Part shown: positions 12,744 through 24,625 of the stretch, in pieces
Numbering within the stretch: position 1 is the first letter of the stretch
Layout of the letters: every line of letters starts with the position of its first letter
Origin: Nannobrachium achirus
Lineage: Eukaryota > Chordata > Actinopteri > Myctophiformes > Myctophidae
Direction of reading: 5' to 3'
Assembly: GCA_963921795.1 (NCBI GenBank)
Contig: OY997651.1
Coordinates: 58,515,512-58,579,511, forward strand
DNA length: 64,000 bases
Position numbers and translations under genes: made by a program
Notes under the pieces: model-generated
Database searches by the model: none
Told to the model about the DNA's origin: nothing
What the model saw: only the letters and a program-made list of their open reading frames with translations

Positions 12744-13894
12744 CTAGTGGAATGATTTGGGGGTTTTTATTGCAAAGTACAGCGGTGTGATGTCATCACT
12801 GTGTACTTTCAATACAAACTCAAAGGTATATTAATGACAGTTCAATGTTGAAAATGGGTGGTTCTCCCCTTTAACACAAGCACTGCAAATGCCCATTACA
12901 TCAAACCTTTTGCAATATGCCATATTATGTCCAAACAAACCATGGTGGACTCCTTGCCACTTCTCCCCGACCCACTTTGCAACCTGACGGTTTGTGTCAG
13001 TGATGAGGGTCCCGACACGTCCAGGAACTCCTTGATCCTCTGCAGTCCCACCACTTCACACCATGATGAGTTCTTCACCTCATTTCTAGGGAGCTCGTTC
13101 ATTTTTATTGATAAAGAGGACCTTATCAACCCTGCCTATTGAGCCGGGCTTTTATCCTACCCAATATTGAGCGTTTTCTAATATTTTGTGGGAAGTTGTT
13201 GTGACTGTGAGTTTGTGGCAGACAACCATCTATGAAGATGACAATTAACACAAGTAAAACATATTTTGCCTATCATCATTCATGCATTCATTTATTCATG
13301 TGCAATACTTGAGTGCCTCTTGATTGTTTAGACATGATGTCATGGGATGCTGTATGATTGATAACAAGCTTGATAAGCCCAGAGCTTATTGATACCGGGT
13401 ACTCAATCAATACATTTGCTATCGAGTATGTAACAGGCTGGTGTTTCAAGCTTCATCCCTACTCCTTACTCTAGGAGAACAAACAAAACAAAACACGACA
13501 CATTGACTTATGAACTGAATCTAAAGGAGAGACCAGATGGATCAGTCATCACAGGTAGCTGAGCAATTTGCAACTTGAAAATAACATAATTACGTATCTG
13601 TACAATGTGGACATCAATAATTGGGTTGATTCTCTGCTCAATAACATTGACCGTTCCAGACTTTGCACAGTGACCAGGGTTGTCCTCCTTCCATCTCCTG
13701 ACAACACCCAGCCGATTTCCATGTTATCCTCCATTGGGATGGGTCTGTTATCACCCCTGTCATGCCTTGGCCAAGGCTCAGTAGTCGGACTACCAACTAC
13801 CAGGAGCTGGTAGATCCGTTATCGCCCATAGACTTGTCATTGCAATGCGCATGCGCCAACGCACGTTCACAGGAACAATGTACTGGTCGCTCCG

Positions 13895-13985
13895 TCAGTG
13901 AGAATCGAACCCCGGCCGTCGGATTACCAGTCCCCGACGCCACCGACTGAGCTAACCATGCAGCTGGCGGACTTTGTTTTTTTTG
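13895..13985 (-). repeat. tRNA-like SINE head (not a functional tRNA gene)
   Basis: On the minus strand GGTTAGCTCAGTCGGT resembles a D-arm/A box and GGGGTTCGATTC a T-arm/B box at about normal spacing. The anticodon stem closes only over an 11-nt loop and the acceptor stem does not pair cleanly, so this is a tRNA-derived repeat. A diverged inverted partner lies at about 14157-14255 on the plus strand (GTCTCGAATCCCAGC, then a T run). Related heads occur near 54755-54890 and 60637-60755. Confidence 0.65.
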
Positions 13986-14042
13986 CTTGGTTTTACACAT
14001 GACTCGGTAACGGATCGCGACGCGGCGGTGAAAAATACTATG

Positions 14043-14122
14043 CCTAACCCTAAACCTAACCCTAACCCTAAACCTAACCCTAACCCTAACTCTAACCCTA
14101 ACCCTAACCTTAACCTAAGTAA
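14043..14122. repeat. Interstitial telomere-like repeat (CCCTAA)n
   Basis: About 12 hexamers matching the vertebrate telomere repeat, with several CCTAAA and CTCTAA variants. It lies in the centre of the 719-bp inverted-repeat element. Confidence 0.9.
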
Positions 14123-14957
14123 AACTATGGCTAAACCTAATTGTAAAAAAACAATTCGGAGCGGCGCATCCATCTCAGTAGCGTCCTCAGTAAGAACGCA
14201 TGGCTAGAATTCCCAACCCTGTAGTCTCGAATCCCAGCGTGACTTCTTTTTTTTCCCCTTGTGTGTTGGCGCATGCTCATTGCAATGACAGGACCAAGGC
14301 TGATATTAAGGCTGATATTGGGACTACCCAGCTCCTGGTAGTTGGTAGTCTGACTACTGAGCCTTGAAGGTATGACAATATTGATAACAGTCCCATCCCA
14401 AGGATATGATAACGCATGTATCAGGTGCAACACCAGTGCTCTAGCCATCTCTTTAAGGGACGCGATGATGTGACTTTGCTCATCCCTCCAGAGATTGGCA
14501 ATGGCAGACGCAAGATGTGCTTTCTGGTGCCTAAATAATGTGTTGTGATGGATGGTCATCACTCCCATATTGTTGAGCATTCATAGGGCTTTGGTCGGCA
14601 TGCTTCCTGAGACAAGAATGGCAGCAGAGAGCAGCAAATTCCCAGCTGCAATCTTCCCAATCTTCGGCTGGCTCGTCCACTCTTTCACATGGCTACAAGA
14701 ATTGCAGCACTGTGTGATGTAGACCTCTGTTCAATTTACTCTGACTTTGCCAGCTGTCTCCTCAAAACCACCCGATCCCCAAGTTATCATCCCATACATT
14801 GGGGGTGCACCAACACACCACACAGCTTGGAAAAGGGTCATTAGCTGTGATTCAAAGACTATATACTTCTTGTCCTCCACAGGACCTGGATCAGCGGTTT
14901 CAGGCTCTCTGGAAAAGAAACACTTCAAAATTAACCACTGGGATAAACAGTAAAAAA

Positions 14958-16934
14958 TAGACTCCCATACTGCATATGTAATTAGAATAAACTGGATTGG
15001 GTAAACTGTATAACGTAGGGTATGTCCTTTTGTACTGCAGACCAGGCATATAGATTTATAACATCTTAGATGGATAAATGCACTCCCCCAGGCCAAGAGG
15101 TTCTTATGTAAATTTTGGCTTAGGTCACCCCTGTAAATAATGTTTTAATCTACAGCATCCCAGAATTACATTTACTGAAATATGTAAATATTTCCCCCTA
15201 AAACACATGTCTTGAAGAATATCTGTTTCCATTATGACAACTTTATACTTGATGTTTAACCATGTGAACCCCAGTACTCTCATTCTGGAGGGAACATTCA
15301 CCCAAAATAGCTGATCTACAAGCTCACAATGTGTTGCTGTGAGCTTGTTGTAGATCATCTATTTTTGGCAAAGAGATTTGGTGTGGATTGAAAAAGAACG
15401 GACTGTCTAAGACAGGTTAAACTGAAGAGATATGGATTCATTCAATTTAATATCAAAGTAGCCATTTCATTTCCCCCATATGGCCTAGGACGAAAACAGA
15501 AAGCATGTCACGATGGTGTTCACTATTTAACATATAGAAATGTGGGATTTCATATTTACTTACCGCCCGCATGCCCATTGTATTCATCCCAGCACTAACT
15601 GTGGGAGAGCGAGTAGGTGGCTTTTATTGTCCTTCCTCTTCTGGCTGGCACATGTGCAGGGTGATCAGTCTGATGAAGCAGGTAAGTGGGAAGTACCGCC
15701 CTTCAATCACCTGTCCCAGCCTCCTCGTTGTCACTCCTGGCCTCGCTCTCCCGTCTAGGGTGCGTTTCACCGAGGTGCAGGGCCTACCTGCGGGGCGGTG
15801 TCCCTGTGAATCGCCACAGCATGTATTCATCTTAATGATGTGTGTAAGCTCAAAGGAGCTGACCCCTCTTCAATTTTAAAAGACCTTTCCCTGTAATTAA
15901 TCCTTTTTTAAGGGAAGCCGTTTGTGTTCCTGTTATGGTTAAAGGTGTATTGAATGATAAAGAAAGTGGCCGGGGGTCATCTTGTCCCTTACTGGCCTTA
16001 TAGCGTGGAAATGTTTAGTTTTTTATAGATTTTTACACCATTATAATGTTGATCATTAGACCCAATCACTGAATATCAGTAGGCCTACGTCTCCAGCTTC
16101 AGGATATGTATGATACTGATTTACTATGAGACTGTGTGTTTGAGTTCAGTAGTTTACAAGGCATTTAGCAGACGTTCTTAATTCAGAGCGACTGTGGTTC
16201 TCAAAACTTTTATTTTGACCATCATAACTAAACATCATAACATAACTACGGCCATACTCTACCCTGATTGGTCGAGGACTGGCTGGCCACCTCTGAAAAC
16301 CAAATATAGCTATGCTCGCAATGGTGGAAGTCCTTATATGGTCAGCACACATTCTAGTGAGGAGAATAAATGGAAAATGTACCAATTATATTTGTATTTG
16401 AATGAAATACAGTCACTGAATATACCTTTAAATACATGGTCAAATACAAGCCAGTAACATATTTGGAGCTAAATACATTATCAATGGGTGTTACACTTAT
16501 AAGTGTGCCAATGTGTGAACACCAACTCATTATTAATAGCTAGCACTGCGTAGCCTACATCAGAAGATGTATGCAGACTGCTATTGTTGTTACCACACAG
16601 TAGTTCTTTTCTTCTTTTTGTATATAATAAATAATTACACAATGCGTCTGTTTTCAAGCCCCTTACATAAAGTGTGTTACTGTACACCATTATCTTGCAC
16701 TCCTTTTAATTGTGGTATATTTAATTGTGTTTAAGGTCACTGTGAAGTATGCAACATCTACATCAATAAGACAGATCACTGGGCCATATGAAAAAGTAAC
16801 TGATATAGGCTGGTTCATCTACATCAATAAGACACATCACTTGGCCATATGAAAAAAGTAGTTGATAGGCTGTTTTCGGGGCCAGTACCACCTGCTCTAA
16901 TGAAGATCCCTGAAATAAAAGAAGGGTGATTGCT
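14958..16934. other. No gene seen; one hairpin and one short tandem repeat
   Basis: AT-rich non-coding sequence. A plus-strand open stretch at 15571-15879 has a donor-like CAGGTAAGT at 15679 but no recognisable family. A 60-bp unit starting CATCTACATCAATAAGACA is tandemly duplicated at about 16755-16874. Confidence 0.5.
15304..15366. repeat. Hairpin repeat H1
   Basis: Left arm AAAATAGCTGATCTACAAGC, then TCACA, a short loop, and the complementary right arm with small bulges, ending ATCTATTTTT. Member of the recurrent hairpin family also at 24546, 31781, 35420, 44590, 44901, 54157, 55405 and 62707. Confidence 0.85.
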
Positions 16935-17625
16935 GAAGTGCTGAAAGAAGTAAAGGAGGAAGTAAAAAGACTAGTCGGTTGCAGATTTGGGTTCATCTTG
17001 CGATAAACCAGCCGGGAAGACTTGAAAAACTTGAAATGGACAACGGCTGAGTGGAGAGATCACGCGCCAACCTTTCTCAAATTCCTGCAGCAAGCAAGTC
17101 AAGTGACATTCGATGAACTCTCATCTTCAGACACCCCAAACGCAACAATCAAGAAGTGTGCTATGGCCATGGCTGGAGCAACCCTTATCCGTGCACGTGT
17201 ACAAACCATGAATGCACCACAGTATATCAATACATTGATCCTGTGTGAAAGAAGTGGAAGTGGAATTGATCAGTGGAAAGAAGAGGTCATTCAAGTGGAG
17301 AATGCCAGGAAATTGAATGGACACTCAATGAGTTGTGTCCTACTGGTGAAGAGGCTTGTACATTTAATTAGTAAAATAGTAAAGATCCCCCTTTATTTGT
17401 ATTAAACCCTTCAAAGATGATGTTAACATTTCCAAGTTTTAAATAAAATGAAATTATATTACATTTAATGCCACACAACATTCTAGAAGTGAACTGCTAC
17501 AGTATTTGCTCAGCACCTTTTTTAACCATGTTCAATTACGTGTTTTGTTCTAAAGGGCCATGCTGCTTCAGGTCTAACTGAAGAATCTCTCTTGGGGCCA
17601 CACATTGATTCAGTGGAGAAGGTAA

Positions 17626-18754
17626 TTGCCTAACCTCGATGTCTTTTCCGCAATGTTCAATAACCATGGCTTGGATGCCACGATACATAGTATAGCTTGG
17701 GAGCGTGTCGCTGTTACATTAACAGGTGAGTCAGTAGGATACAAAAGTGCAGAATAAAAACTCAAAAGGCCTTCGTGTCATGCAATATTTATATAGGTTG
17801 TTTTTACATCATACTTATACAGATGGTCTAAATGGTAAATGATGCATTTACTGTATGTAGTGCATTTATGTAGTGCCTTTATCAAAGGCAATTTAACATG
17901 ATTGTAGTCACCCATTCACACACACATTCATACGTCAGAGGAAACCATGCAAGGCACAGACCTGCACATCAGGATTGATTGAAGACTTTATTAGAAGTTT
18001 GCATAGGAAAAGGTACAGTTTCATGACGGTACAGTTCACTGGTACAAGGTACTAAAAGGAGATCCTAGAAAAGACTATGCTTATTTCCATAGGAAACCAT
18101 TGAAGTATCTCATATAACATTGAAAGACAGACGGATAGAAGACAGTACTAAGCAGTGATAGTCAGGGAAAAAAAGGGAAAACATAAAAAAAACAATTAAC
18201 AAAAAAGTAAAATTAAAAACACAGTTAGGGGTTCAGAGTCTTGCTCGAAGACAGTAACTCTGGGGGAGCCCAGGATCGAAATGGCCAGGGTGCCAATATT
18301 AGGTTCTATTGACCAGTAGCCTTTTATATAAGTCATTGCCATTTCCTCTATTATAAGAGGAAATGGCAAGTTGTGGACTTAATGTAATGTCTATAAGGCT
18401 TCTATTCTACCCATTTTCATAATGCAGTATGGGTTAAGTAAATACACTACTGTGCCATTCTTATTGTATGATCAACAATCAGAAGCTTATTCTCAAGTTC
18501 AAATATGTTTTTAATTTTTATGGGTCACTTAATATTTTGTTTCCTACAATTTGTCTAAACATTTTCAGAAAACATTCCCACAAAATAGGATTTTCAGGAA
18601 TAACTATATCATGATTTAAGTAATTAATAAATAAATAAATTAAAATTCTTCATGTATATTCATGATGTAGTTAGTACTGTAGACACAAATCAGTTCATTG
18701 TACACATTTAAAAATAACATTTGGCTAAAATGTTGCCTCATTTGTTTCCCAGGG
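17626..18754. other. Intron-like stretch with SINE-like scraps
   Basis: No coding trace between the second and third pieces of the relic. 17890-17990 and 18225-18300 hold short segments reminiscent of SINE tails (CCCATTCACACACACATTCA; CTCGAAGACAGTAACTC), too short to classify. Confidence 0.4.
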
Positions 18755-18868
18755 TGTCCCACGTTTTGCTCCATTCCAAGTGACGATGGACAACCTGGAC
18801 CGTGCTGTTACACCTCACATTGGTTACTTATGGTTGCGAACCAGGAACAGGTCAACGCTGTTCATCTG

Positions 18869-19865
18869 TAGGGATGGGTATCGAGAAGCGGTTCTTGTTG
18901 AGAGCCGGTTCCCTGTGGATCGATTCCTTGGAATCATTACCCAAAGTCCTTAACAATTCCGTTATCGATGCCTGCATATGCGCGATGACGTCACGCACGC
19001 TGCCTTGTTTTGTTAGAGCGCAGTCAACATGTCATCCAAGCAGAAGTGTTCTAAAGTCTGGCTCTATATTTGGCAAGAATGTACATGTTAATGTCACACT
19101 GGCAATGGCTGCAACTGTGTGCTATGCTAGTTTTGATAATGAGACGTCAGCTTTCCTAGTTCAGTTGTTACTCAAGCTCACTGCATGAATGGATAAGTCT
19201 CCCCGTTCTGCGTCCGAGTTAGAGGTGCCCTAAAAGGTTTGTTTTGCAAGCTACCACCTCCCACGTTCTTACAACAAAACTGGCTGCATGTCCAATGTGC
19301 TCAGTGTTGCTATTATGCTCCCCTATACATCACATGTGCAAGAAAGAAAAGCGTGTAAATCCGTTGATCCAAACTGTAGAAGACAGTGATTCTGCTTTAG
19401 CTGTGTACAGCAGCAGCTCCGCAAGCTTCGCAGCCGTGTTATAGAGTACACTTTAAAAAGAATTACGTTGTGCCTTCACATTCTGAGCACTGCAAAATCG
19501 GGACGTTGGATTGAGCACACTGTAAAAAATAAACTTTTTTGGTGATAAATTAAAATAAAAACTACAAAAAGAAAAAAATGACAGGAGGAGCATAGGGGAG
19601 GAGGTAGAAAAGACCATTGGCCACTATTTCTGACCAGGCCCCAGCATGGCTGCAAGCACTGTACTATAGCACAATACATGACCACTGTGTATGCTGTGCA
19701 TCATCTATTCAGAGAATATCATATAAAAGAGAATGCATGTTAAATTAACCCATTAGTAGCCTACTCTTTCTACCACCCCCCTGCCCAATGAGAATCGATA
19801 AGGAATCGGATCAATAAGCAGAACTGGAACCGGAATTGTTAAAATCTTAACAATACCCATCCCTA
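18869..19865. mobile_element. hAT element with BED-finger remnant
   Basis: Ends are TAGGGATGGGTATCG and the complement of AATACCCATCCCTA. Flanks are TTCATCTG (18861-18868) and CACATCTG (19866-19873), an 8-bp duplication with two changes, as expected for hAT. Inside, MSSKQKCSKVWLYI at 19029 resembles the start of a BED zinc-finger exon of a hAT transposase; stops follow. It interrupts the DUF6589-like relic in the plus orientation. Confidence 0.8.
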
Positions 19866-20455
19866 CACATCTGTCACAAGATGTCAGATCATCATCTCTT
19901 GTCAATGTACCATAATTGCCTGCAAATTGAGTTTCAGGAACTGATTGGTAGAGATAGTCTCCCACTTCACGTCATTAGAGAACTTCAGAGAAAATGTCCA
20001 GTGGCACCTATCTCATGAATATTCACGTGAAATGGCCCTAAAATTCAGATAATACCGCTGGGTTTACTGGATGTGGATACAAAATAAATCCATTGACATG
20101 ATCCAAGCTATGCGCCATATCAATGACAGGTATGTCTCATATGTGCCTGTTGACAATGACAACACCAAATTGAAGCCAGTTGTGAAGGTCATTGTCACAG
20201 GAGACAAAGCAGAACTCTGATCGTGCTCTAAAAGATCTTGATAACAGCAAGACAGCGTATGAGAGAAACATTGGCATTGTTAATTCTGTTGCTGACTTTC
20301 ATTGCAGCATGTTTCCTCCAAATCAGAGATTGGCACGTTGTAACTGACAGGCGAAATGTATCAGCACTGGGAGACAATTTTAGAGCAAATGATGCATTCA
20401 TCAAGGATGTCACAGATGCCCTCCCAACCACGGCTACTTTGGACTGCTTTGTGTG

Positions 20456-20974
20456 ATAAGTGGGACGGGTGTGTGCAATGGCAGTTCCACATTAATCAGT
20501 GGGCACCACCCTTTTAAAAATGGCATAGTAGGTGTTTGTACAGGCAGAGAGAGACTGCGTTTGTCCAGGTTGCCTGCTTCAGGTTGCCTGCTTCACGCTG
20601 CTGGCGGTGTGTGTTTGCTCTCGTGGCATAATGACATTCATTATGGAGCTCGGGACTAGAAGGCATAGCTGTCAGTGACGTGTGTTTGCACACAAGCTCA
20701 GAGAAGCAAAGATGGGTCATGTTTGTCTTCAATAGCCTAGATGGGTCAACAAGCCACAAACTAGAGCCGTCCCTGTGTATGAGACACATGGGTCTAGAGA
20801 TTGTCCGCTGTTCTTGTTACCCTTTTTTGTTTGTACAGTCTATGCTGCTACTTAATTTGTGTTGCCCCAGTGGCTTTAAACTAACTTCACCCTATTAGTT
20901 TTAAACCACTGTCCCTGACTTTGTCATTGACTGTTGTGGCTACGACAGAGATATTCTTGGTTAATGGTTATTCC
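20456..20974. other. No gene recognised
   Basis: Unique-looking sequence. A short AGGTTGCCTGCTTC duplication is seen at 20567-20594. Open frames have no family signature. Confidence 0.5.
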
Positions 20975-21175
20975 CCAGATGGGGTCCACCCTATGTTCCC
21001 CAGGTGCCCAGATGTCTCCACCCCTAAGTGCCCACTCGTCTATGTGCCCACTCATCCAAATGCCCACGATGTGGGCAAATTGCCCAGATGTCCAGGTGCC
21101 CACTCGTCCAGATGCCCAGACATAACAAAAGTATGTTGTCCAGATGTCCCTAGTGCCCCCTGTCCCACTAGTATT
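20975..21175. repeat. CCCAGATG-type minisatellite
   Basis: Degenerate short units built from CCCAGATGT, GTGCCCACTCGTC and similar words repeat about 12-15 times. The periodic reading frames here (for example PRCPG and SRCPD) are a by-product of the repeat. Confidence 0.8.
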
Positions 21176-21245
21176 CGTAATCTCTCCCCATTATTGGGTG
21201 TTTTGAGTTGTTATTAATTATTATAAAGGAATGTTTCCTGCATTG

Positions 21246-21400
21246 TTGGATAAGTGGGGAACATAGAACCTATTGTAAGTTGAGCGGGGAACATAGAACC
21301 TTTTTTGTGGAGGTAAGTGGGGAACATAGGACCTTTTTTGGATAAGCTGGGAAAATAGAACCTTTTTAAATGGGGAACATAGAACCTGGGGAACATACCG
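21246..21400. repeat. GGGGAACATAGAACC minisatellite
   Basis: About six units of 22-37 bp, each with a form of GTGGGGAACATAGAACCTTT. It abuts the left end of repeat copy B; the same word occurs at positions 14-55, so it belongs to the repeat family. Confidence 0.85.
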
Positions 21401-23735
21401 GTAGTTACGGTCCCCAGTGATCTTTTGCCGTGGCTTTAATGCCAAGTTTAATGTGTGTGCATGGGCCTAACACAATGAGTCCATCTGAGTGCAACTGCCA
21501 AGCTTAATATCTGTCCCTTAGCTTTGAGTAACCTATTTGGTATAGTTTTTATCAGTAAAAATGTTAATACTTTGTACTTTTCTCCATGAATGTAAATAAA
21601 GTGGATGTTTGCATTTGAAGCCAACCTCTTATTGTTCACTAAAACTGAACACTTATCTCGGGTCTCTCACCCTGTAATTGAGAGGCGTCATCTAAACTGT
21701 GTATAGGAGTACTAGGTGACTCCATCTGGTTACATTTGGACTAGACACGTGCAGGATTTGCCCAAACAAAACACCCCACCAAGTCATTTCAGCTCTCCAT
21801 TAGAGAAACAGCAATGGTTTGACACTCAACTTGGCATCATTGTGGAGAGCTATATTTTGAATGACCACATAGCAACAATTTTCCCAGCACCATGCTCCAA
21901 GACCAAAGAGACAGCCTGAAACAAAACACAAATGCCATTTAGATGAGTATCTATCCAAGATCGCTAATGCAAAATATCTAAAAAAAAACAAAAAAAACAG
22001 GAAGCACATGATTTCCAACTTTCCCATCACACTCCTTCAACCACAGCAACCACATCTCAGAGTGGTTTTATAACTGATGGTGTTTATAATTACCACACTC
22101 ATTTACTGAAGATGGCCATGCTAGAGAGAAATGTCCAGGATTCGGTGAAGGAGGGGGATGCCGGCTATGGAAATTTAAAATGCTTCATTTTAGACAGGCC
22201 GGTTGACATCGGTACAGCTTGGAGGCACTGAAACTCCAGTTAGATCTCCATGCTTTGCTTAGCCCGAGTGAGGCCAATAGACTGCGATGGAATAGGGCTG
22301 CGAATGTCAACGTGGCAGGGAACAACACATCTCTGGACATGAATTGTGAGCACTAGATCAGCAGATTGCCGCTAACATCAATTTTGGCATTGCACAGTCC
22401 ATGAGCCAAAGTTTGGGAGAGACGAGGCTCATTCTGGACAACTTTAACCAAGCCTGTAAAGTTCTGTGTGTCAGGGAGACACACAGCTGCCAACCGTCCG
22501 TGTGCTGCACAAACTCCAGGTGTTCAAGCAGAAGCCGGGCAGGATATAACACCACTTTAAGGAACCAAATGCAATTCCTTTGAACAAAGGGTGGGGCTTG
22601 GGAAATGGATCAGTGAACATATTCTGAAGATTGACAGGCAGCTCAAGGCAAACAAATAATTTCAGCATCCTTCACATCTAGATTTTGAACGACACTGGTA
22701 TCTAGCTTTCAGTCCTTGTTCCTTATGGAGGTCACTGATTTATTGCTTTATCTAATATCTATTTATCTTTCTCTACAAACCTACACAGTGCTTGTAGCTT
22801 ACTGATCAGGCATCTTGGGATGTGGGAGGAGTCGGACCAGTGCAGTGGCTCCAGTTCACACTCTGGGATTAGCGCAACAAGGCACTGAGGGGGAGACTTG
22901 GTCAGTGTGATCTCTTCACAGCTCGGAGAAACTAGTGTAATGATCATATAAGGATCATAAGGATACCATTCACAAGGATAATTCACACGATAAAGAATGC
23001 AAAATAATATGGTTCGTGGTTGCGCTTATCCGAACTGTGCTAATGAAATGGAACCAACATCCACAGATTTCTACATGTTACCATTACAATGTCCACAGAC
23101 ATTGAAACTGTGGCTCATTTTGTTCTGTCTACAGTATTCGTTAGAGAAGTCTATGCATGATTCTAATCCCCCTCCACCCCAGTGATTGATACTGAAGGGT
23201 ATGTGAGGAGACAATTCTAATGAGGGTCCAACGCATAGTAGCCATGAATAATAAGGGCCATTGAAAACAAACATTGATCATGACTGCTTTGTTGTACAGT
23301 TTACAGTATGTTGTATAGACAGTGTTTTAGGTGTAGTATTTTACATAGGCCTACATACTAAACAAAAGTACGATTTTGCAACACAGGGAGTATGTGTATA
23401 TCTGGAAATTATGGGTAACATTTTTACAGTAGGCCCAATCATGAAACATTATTGATACATGTTCAGATGTATAATATAATAATTTACACTCAAAGATGTG
23501 GAAAAGAAAACATTTTTTTTTTTAAATATTGACACATATTATGAGACAAATAATAGCCTATCATAGTATCATTTCAAATGCCTCTTCGACTTATTTGAAG
23601 CCAACATAAATGCCATCTGGAGACGGATTTATTCCTAACAGCTTGGAAGAGCCCTTCTGTTGTGTTTACCAAGAGTATCTCAGTGAAGAACCCATGCACA
23701 CGGTAGGCGACAAGTCAATATTGACTGAGGAGGGA
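21367..23735. repeat. Long paralogous repeat, copy B (deleted version)
   Basis: Colinear with copy A but lacking three internal segments of about 2.5 kb, 0.16 kb and 0.8 kb. Nucleotide identity in shared parts is high by eye, with few indels. A short plus-strand frame at 21716-21919 is identical to 2903-3106 in A but has no known family; a minus-strand frame at 22986-22759 is also unrecognised. Confidence 0.75.
23009..23155 (+). pseudogene. THAP-type zinc-finger start, copy B
   Basis: ATG at 23009 begins MVRGCAYPNCANEMEP, followed by TDFYMLPLQCPQTLKLWL, slightly better preserved than copy A. It shows the first Cys pair and the LPL..P...W core of a THAP domain and then ends, either at an exon boundary or by decay. 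Confidence 0.55.
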
Positions 23736-24474
23736 GGAAAACAGTATTTGCATTAGCCTATAATGGGGAAAATAAAGTTGTGCCAGCATAGTAGCATAAC
23801 ATGTCATAAACACAACACGACAGTCCTATATGTAGATTACATTTATTATAATAATTTAGTTAGACTCGCACTCCAAAGAAAGTTGTCCATCAGGTCCCTT
23901 TGGCTGCGGTTTCTTGTCCTAGTTTTTTTAGTACAGTCGCTAGATCAGCGGTGGAAACTATGGCTCAAACTAATAAGGACGACTGCCATGTTCAAACTCC
24001 CATATTCCTTGTCCATAATTTCATCTTCTGAAATATAGTATGCCACGATGATGGTAGTCTTGTCTGTAGTTTGTTTGAGTGAAGTGAACGCTATCAACAC
24101 ACAACACAACTGAATCTCACTCGGTCACACTGGTGCTGGGGAAGAGTGGAGTGGGGACATGCATGCATGCATGGCCAGGGCATTTGCCACCTCCCACATT
24201 CCAGGAAGCTACAAGCACTGTGTAGGTTTGTAGAGGGACTAACTGCGTGCAAGAGTGAATGACAATACAGATTTCGCTGGGTTATAGTCTATAAAAATAC
24301 AGTATTAGCAGCCTGCTCGCATGCCCCAAATGGCCTCCGGGTGTTCGGTAAAAACGCCAAAGACGATTGAAGCAGTAAATTGAAACAATTTAGCACTCGA
24401 CTTGTAGCTTAACTAATTATAAACTAAAATATGAACCCTTGTAAAAAAAACAAAGTTGTCCTTTAAGGCACTGA
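23736..24474. other. No gene seen
   Basis: AT-rich. A 50-bp stretch at about 24183-24233 is the inverted counterpart of 3950-4000 (TACACAGTGCTTGTAGCTT on the minus strand). Other frames show nothing recognisable. Confidence 0.45.
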
Positions 24475-24625
24475 TGCAGCTTTATCCACTTTAAGCCAGT
24501 GTCCATATTTGTTGGGGGACGTAACGGACGTTGGCTAGAGATAACCTATCTACAAGCTTGCAGCGTGTTGAATTGCTGTGAGCTTGAGCTTAGATCGGCT
24601 GTTTTTGGCAGAGACATTTGGGGAC
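24475..24625. repeat. Hairpin-bearing repeat H2
   Basis: The hairpin core (24546-24607, CTATCTACAAGCTTGCAGC paired with GAGCTTAGATCGGC) is embedded in a longer repeat. The flanks CCACTTTAAGCCAG and GGCAGAGACATTTGG recur in inverted orientation at 62700-62825 around H9, so the unit here is about 150 bp. Confidence 0.8.

Larger units (their letters stand above)
13709..14427. mobile_element. Long-TIR element with tRNA-like arms and telomere-like centre
   Basis: CAACACC flanks both ends (13702-13708, 14428-14434) and occurs once in copies 1 and 2. The arms pair for more than 100 bp; both contain GGGATGGG, then CTGTTATCA, then GGCTCAGTAGTC, then ACTACCAACTACC. Pairing continues through a GCGCATGC-containing stretch into tRNA-like sequences on opposite strands. 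Between them sit degenerate CCCTAA repeats (14043-14122). A 7-bp (possibly 8-bp) duplication leaves the superfamily open, perhaps hAT. Confidence 0.8.
11417..14957 (-). pseudogene. DDE-transposase gene relic, tandem copy 3 (two insertions)
   Basis: Third head-to-tail unit. Pieces lie at 14960-14731, 14580-14428, 13708-13560 and 13129-12896, the last ending DIIWHIAKGLM, which matches the DxWHxxK region expected near the C-terminus. It lacks the MITE of copies 1 and 2. It carries a 1071-bp element in its 3' intron-like part and a 719-bp element exactly between ARALVL and SGDGR of the coding piece. The frameshift after GDGR is also present here, so the gene was broken before amplification. Confidence 0.65.
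16935..20455 (+). pseudogene. DUF6589-like gene relic, split by a hAT element
   Basis: Plus-strand coding pieces lie in order at 17022-17350 (APTFLKFLQQAS, INTLILCERSGSG), about 17560-17625 (LGPHIDSVEK), 18755-18868 (FQVTMDNLDRAV), 19866-20015 (FQELIGRDSLPLHVIRELQ) and about 20180-20455 (VIVTGDKAE, then RNVSALGDNFRANDAF in another frame). Order and motifs resemble the fish-expanded DUF6589 protein family as I remember it: an N-terminal helical region, a DNLD motif, a GD motif and a C-terminal part. The frame resumes exactly across the 997-bp hAT. Later stops and frameshifts show it is dead. Function of the family is unknown to me. Confidence 0.5.

Noticed and set aside
13895-13985. Functional tRNA gene on the minus strand
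   Set aside because: Anticodon arm closes over 11 nt and the acceptor stem does not pair; best read as a SINE head. Same decision for 54755-54895 and 60637-60755.
15571-15879. Possible host exon with a donor-like CAGGTAAGT
   Set aside because: No recognisable domain and the frame reads through the donor; left as unassigned rather than called.
20975-21400. CRISPR-like array
   Set aside because: Units are degenerate, short and without unique spacers; ordinary minisatellites in an animal genome.
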